NCBI GenBank assembly: GCA_009928265.1
Contig: RFPR01000110.1
Location: 1 to 7,049 of the forward strand
DNA: 7,049 nucleotides
Reading direction: 5' to 3'
Source: Pseudomonadota bacterium
GTDB taxonomy: Bacteria > Verrucomicrobiota > Verrucomicrobiia > Chthoniobacterales > UBA6821
Part shown: positions 5,625-7,049 of the stretch, piece after piece
Numbering within the stretch: the first letter of the stretch is position 1
How the letters are laid out: each line of letters begins with the position of its first letter
Made by a program: the position numbers and the translations under genes
Notes under the pieces: model-generated
What the model was told of the DNA's origin: nothing
Seen by the model: the letters and a program-made list of their open reading frames with translations, nothing else
The model's database searches: none

Positions 5625-7049
5625 ATGGGATCATCCTCCGGAAACCTCGGCCGCATGGGATCGGGCGGGGTTGATATCCCGAAGTTCCTCCGGCAAGTCC
5701 TGGAGGAGCTGAGGCCTTTACCGGACCGTGCCGGCGGGACAATGCGAATTGTGCTGGCCTGTCTGTTGGTCTGGATCGTTGTCCTGACGTTCCGCAATCC
5801 CATGGCGGATCTTGGCGTTTTCATGGTCTTCATCTTTCTCCAGAGGAATAAATTGATGACCCGTTTTGTCGCCTTACTGGTGATCGTTGCCCTGATCATT
5901 TCCTCCCTCTGGATTTTCGGGATCGCCTATCTCTCGTGGAACATCAACTGGCTCAGGATCCTCCTCTGGGGGGGCATGTTCTGGATCAACTATTATCTCA
6001 TGAGCCGTCTTCCGAAGGTGAATGTCATCTTCATGCTGCCGATAAGCTTCGCATCGATCTTCTGCTTCAGCTTGGATCAGGATCCCAACCCCAATTATCT
6101 CATCAGCCAACTGGGATGGGTCTGGTGTGCCGTCGGGCTAACCATGATCGCATCGTTCCTCGTCGAGTATTTTTTCGGAGCCCCCAGCGCTCTGGAATTA
6201 CTCAGGGCGGAAGTCCGAAGGGGCCTGGACCGCATCGAGATCCATTGCCTGAAAAGAGCCGCGGGACAACTCTCCCCGCTCGAACTCGGTGTGAACACGG
6301 GTGTTGCCTTGGATCAGGTCAAAATGATCCAGAAGTTTGGAGGCCTGACTCCGTTGCAGAGGGAAAATTGCACACGGATCGTTTCGGCACTCGGTGAGAT
6401 CGATCGGGTTGCTTTCGTGGGGGATCTCTCCGTTCCTCCCAGTACCTCCGATCGGGCTGATTGGCATTTAGTTGCATCGCATCTTGCACACCTCAGAAAG
6501 CGTCTCCTCGGTAATAGTCCCCATGAAGAGGAATCTCTGGAGGTGCCCTGCATCAGCAATCCGGAGCTTGCCGATGCGATGAGGGAATTAATCGATGCCG
6601 AGGCCTGCCTCGATCCTTCGGGTGAGGGGAGAGGAGCGGCTTTAAGAAAAGCTCCTGAGGAACACGCCGTGGTACCAAAGAAAGATTTCACCGATGCCGA
6701 ATTCGCCACGAGGGCAACAGCAGCCACGATGGCCTGTTATATGTTTGCCAGCATGACCGACTGGAGCGGCATCCATACCTGCATGATCACCTGCGCAGTC
6801 TCGGCCATGAATAATGTCGACTCCCAGGTCTTTAAGCAGCGGCTTCGCATCATCGGGGCTTCGATCGGAGGGTTGATGGGATTTCTGGCGATGTTCCTGA
6901 TTCCCCATATGGATAATCTGACCGGAGTCCTGCTCATTATGGCTTTCGGAACCGGGATCAGCGCCTGGGTCTGCATGGGGCGGGTGAAGTATTCCTATAT
7001 CGGCGTCCAGATGGGTCTGGCCTTTGTGATGCTTGTGGCGCAGGACCCG
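5625..7049 (+). CDS. mdtO: MdtO-like FUSC-family inner-membrane transporter subunit (3' end outside window)
   Basis: The frame is open for 475 codons to the last base; E. coli MdtO has about 680 residues, so roughly the last third is missing. The architecture is that of FUSC/aromatic-acid-exporter proteins. A first membrane block covers about residues 40-184, including MADLGVFMVFIFLQRNK at 60-76. A soluble cytoplasmic domain lies at about 185-355. A second membrane block begins near 362, with the highly typical CYMFASMTDWSGIHTCMITC (371-390) and further helices at about 404-426 and 432-450. The protein supplies the inner-membrane transport step for the MdtN-like adaptor and the TolC-like channel. 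The start ATG at 5625 is 3 bases after the adaptor stop codon. A second in-frame ATG at 5655 would remove 10 residues and is possible. No ribosome binding site is evident, so translation may depend on coupling to the upstream gene. Confidence 0.92.
   Translation, partial: MGSSSGNLGRMGSGGVDIPKFLRQVLEELRPLPDRAGGTMRIVLACLLVWIVVLTFRNPMADLGVFMVFIFLQRNKLMTRFVALLVIVALIISSLWIFGIAYLSWNINWLRILLWGGMFWINYYLMSRLPKVNVIFMLPISFASIFCFSLDQDPNPNYLISQLGWVWCAVGLTMIASFLVEYFFGAPSALELLRAEVRRGLDRIEIHCLKRAAGQLSPLELGVNTGVALDQVKMIQKFGGLTPLQRENCTRIVSALGEIDRVAFVGDLSVPPSTSDRADWHLVASHLAHLRKRLLGNSPHEEESLEVPCISNPELADAMRELIDAEACLDPSGEGRGAALRKAPEEHAVVPKKDFTDAEFATRATAATMACYMFASMTDWSGIHTCMITCAVSAMNNVDSQVFKQRLRIIGASIGGLMGFLAMFLIPHMDNLTGVLLIMAFGTGISAWVCMGRVKYSYIGVQMGLAFVMLVAQDP

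Overview
The window looks like a piece of a Gram-negative bacterial chromosome. The envelope parts show this: a TolC-type outer-membrane channel with a signal peptide, a lipobox lipoprotein and a periplasmic adaptor. Genes are tightly packed and base composition is moderately GC-rich, except for a very GC-rich first ~180 bases. None of the eight start codons examined has a clear AGGAGG-like ribosome binding site. That fits lineages relying little on Shine-Dalgarno pairing, but the phylum cannot be fixed from this sequence.

Left part (1-1774, all minus strand, read right to left): a HupE/UreJ-type metal permease, a 143-residue membrane-anchored protein of unknown function, and an ATPase of the Zn/Mn-type ABC importer family. 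The last two overlap in an ATGA start/stop. The ATPase ends after 140 residues, before the LSGGQ signature and Walker B, so it is a broken gene or a rearrangement/assembly junction. Beyond the break the sequence becomes much more GC-rich and holds an open partial frame with an E1/ThiF-like GTGGLGS motif.

Centre and right (1898-7049): a divergent tripartite efflux locus. Leftward from about 4186 run a TolC-like outer-membrane factor and a DUF4239 (bestrophin-like) membrane protein, followed by a candidate terminator. Rightward from 4276 run a YtcA-family lipoprotein, an MdtN-like HlyD/EmrA-type adaptor and an MdtO-like FUSC-family inner-membrane protein that runs off the window end. This is the E. 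coli ytcA-mdtN-mdtO-mdtP gene set, with the outer-membrane partner moved to the opposite strand. The likely machine is MdtO-like pump plus MdtN-like adaptor plus TolC-like channel, exporting drugs or aromatic/amphipathic compounds; the actual substrate is unknown.

No rRNA, tRNA, CRISPR array, transposase or phage gene was seen. The main points for a second look are the broken ABC ATPase and its GC-rich junction, the unknown protein in the hupE cluster, the palindrome just before hupE, and the split layout of the efflux locus with its DUF4239 partner.
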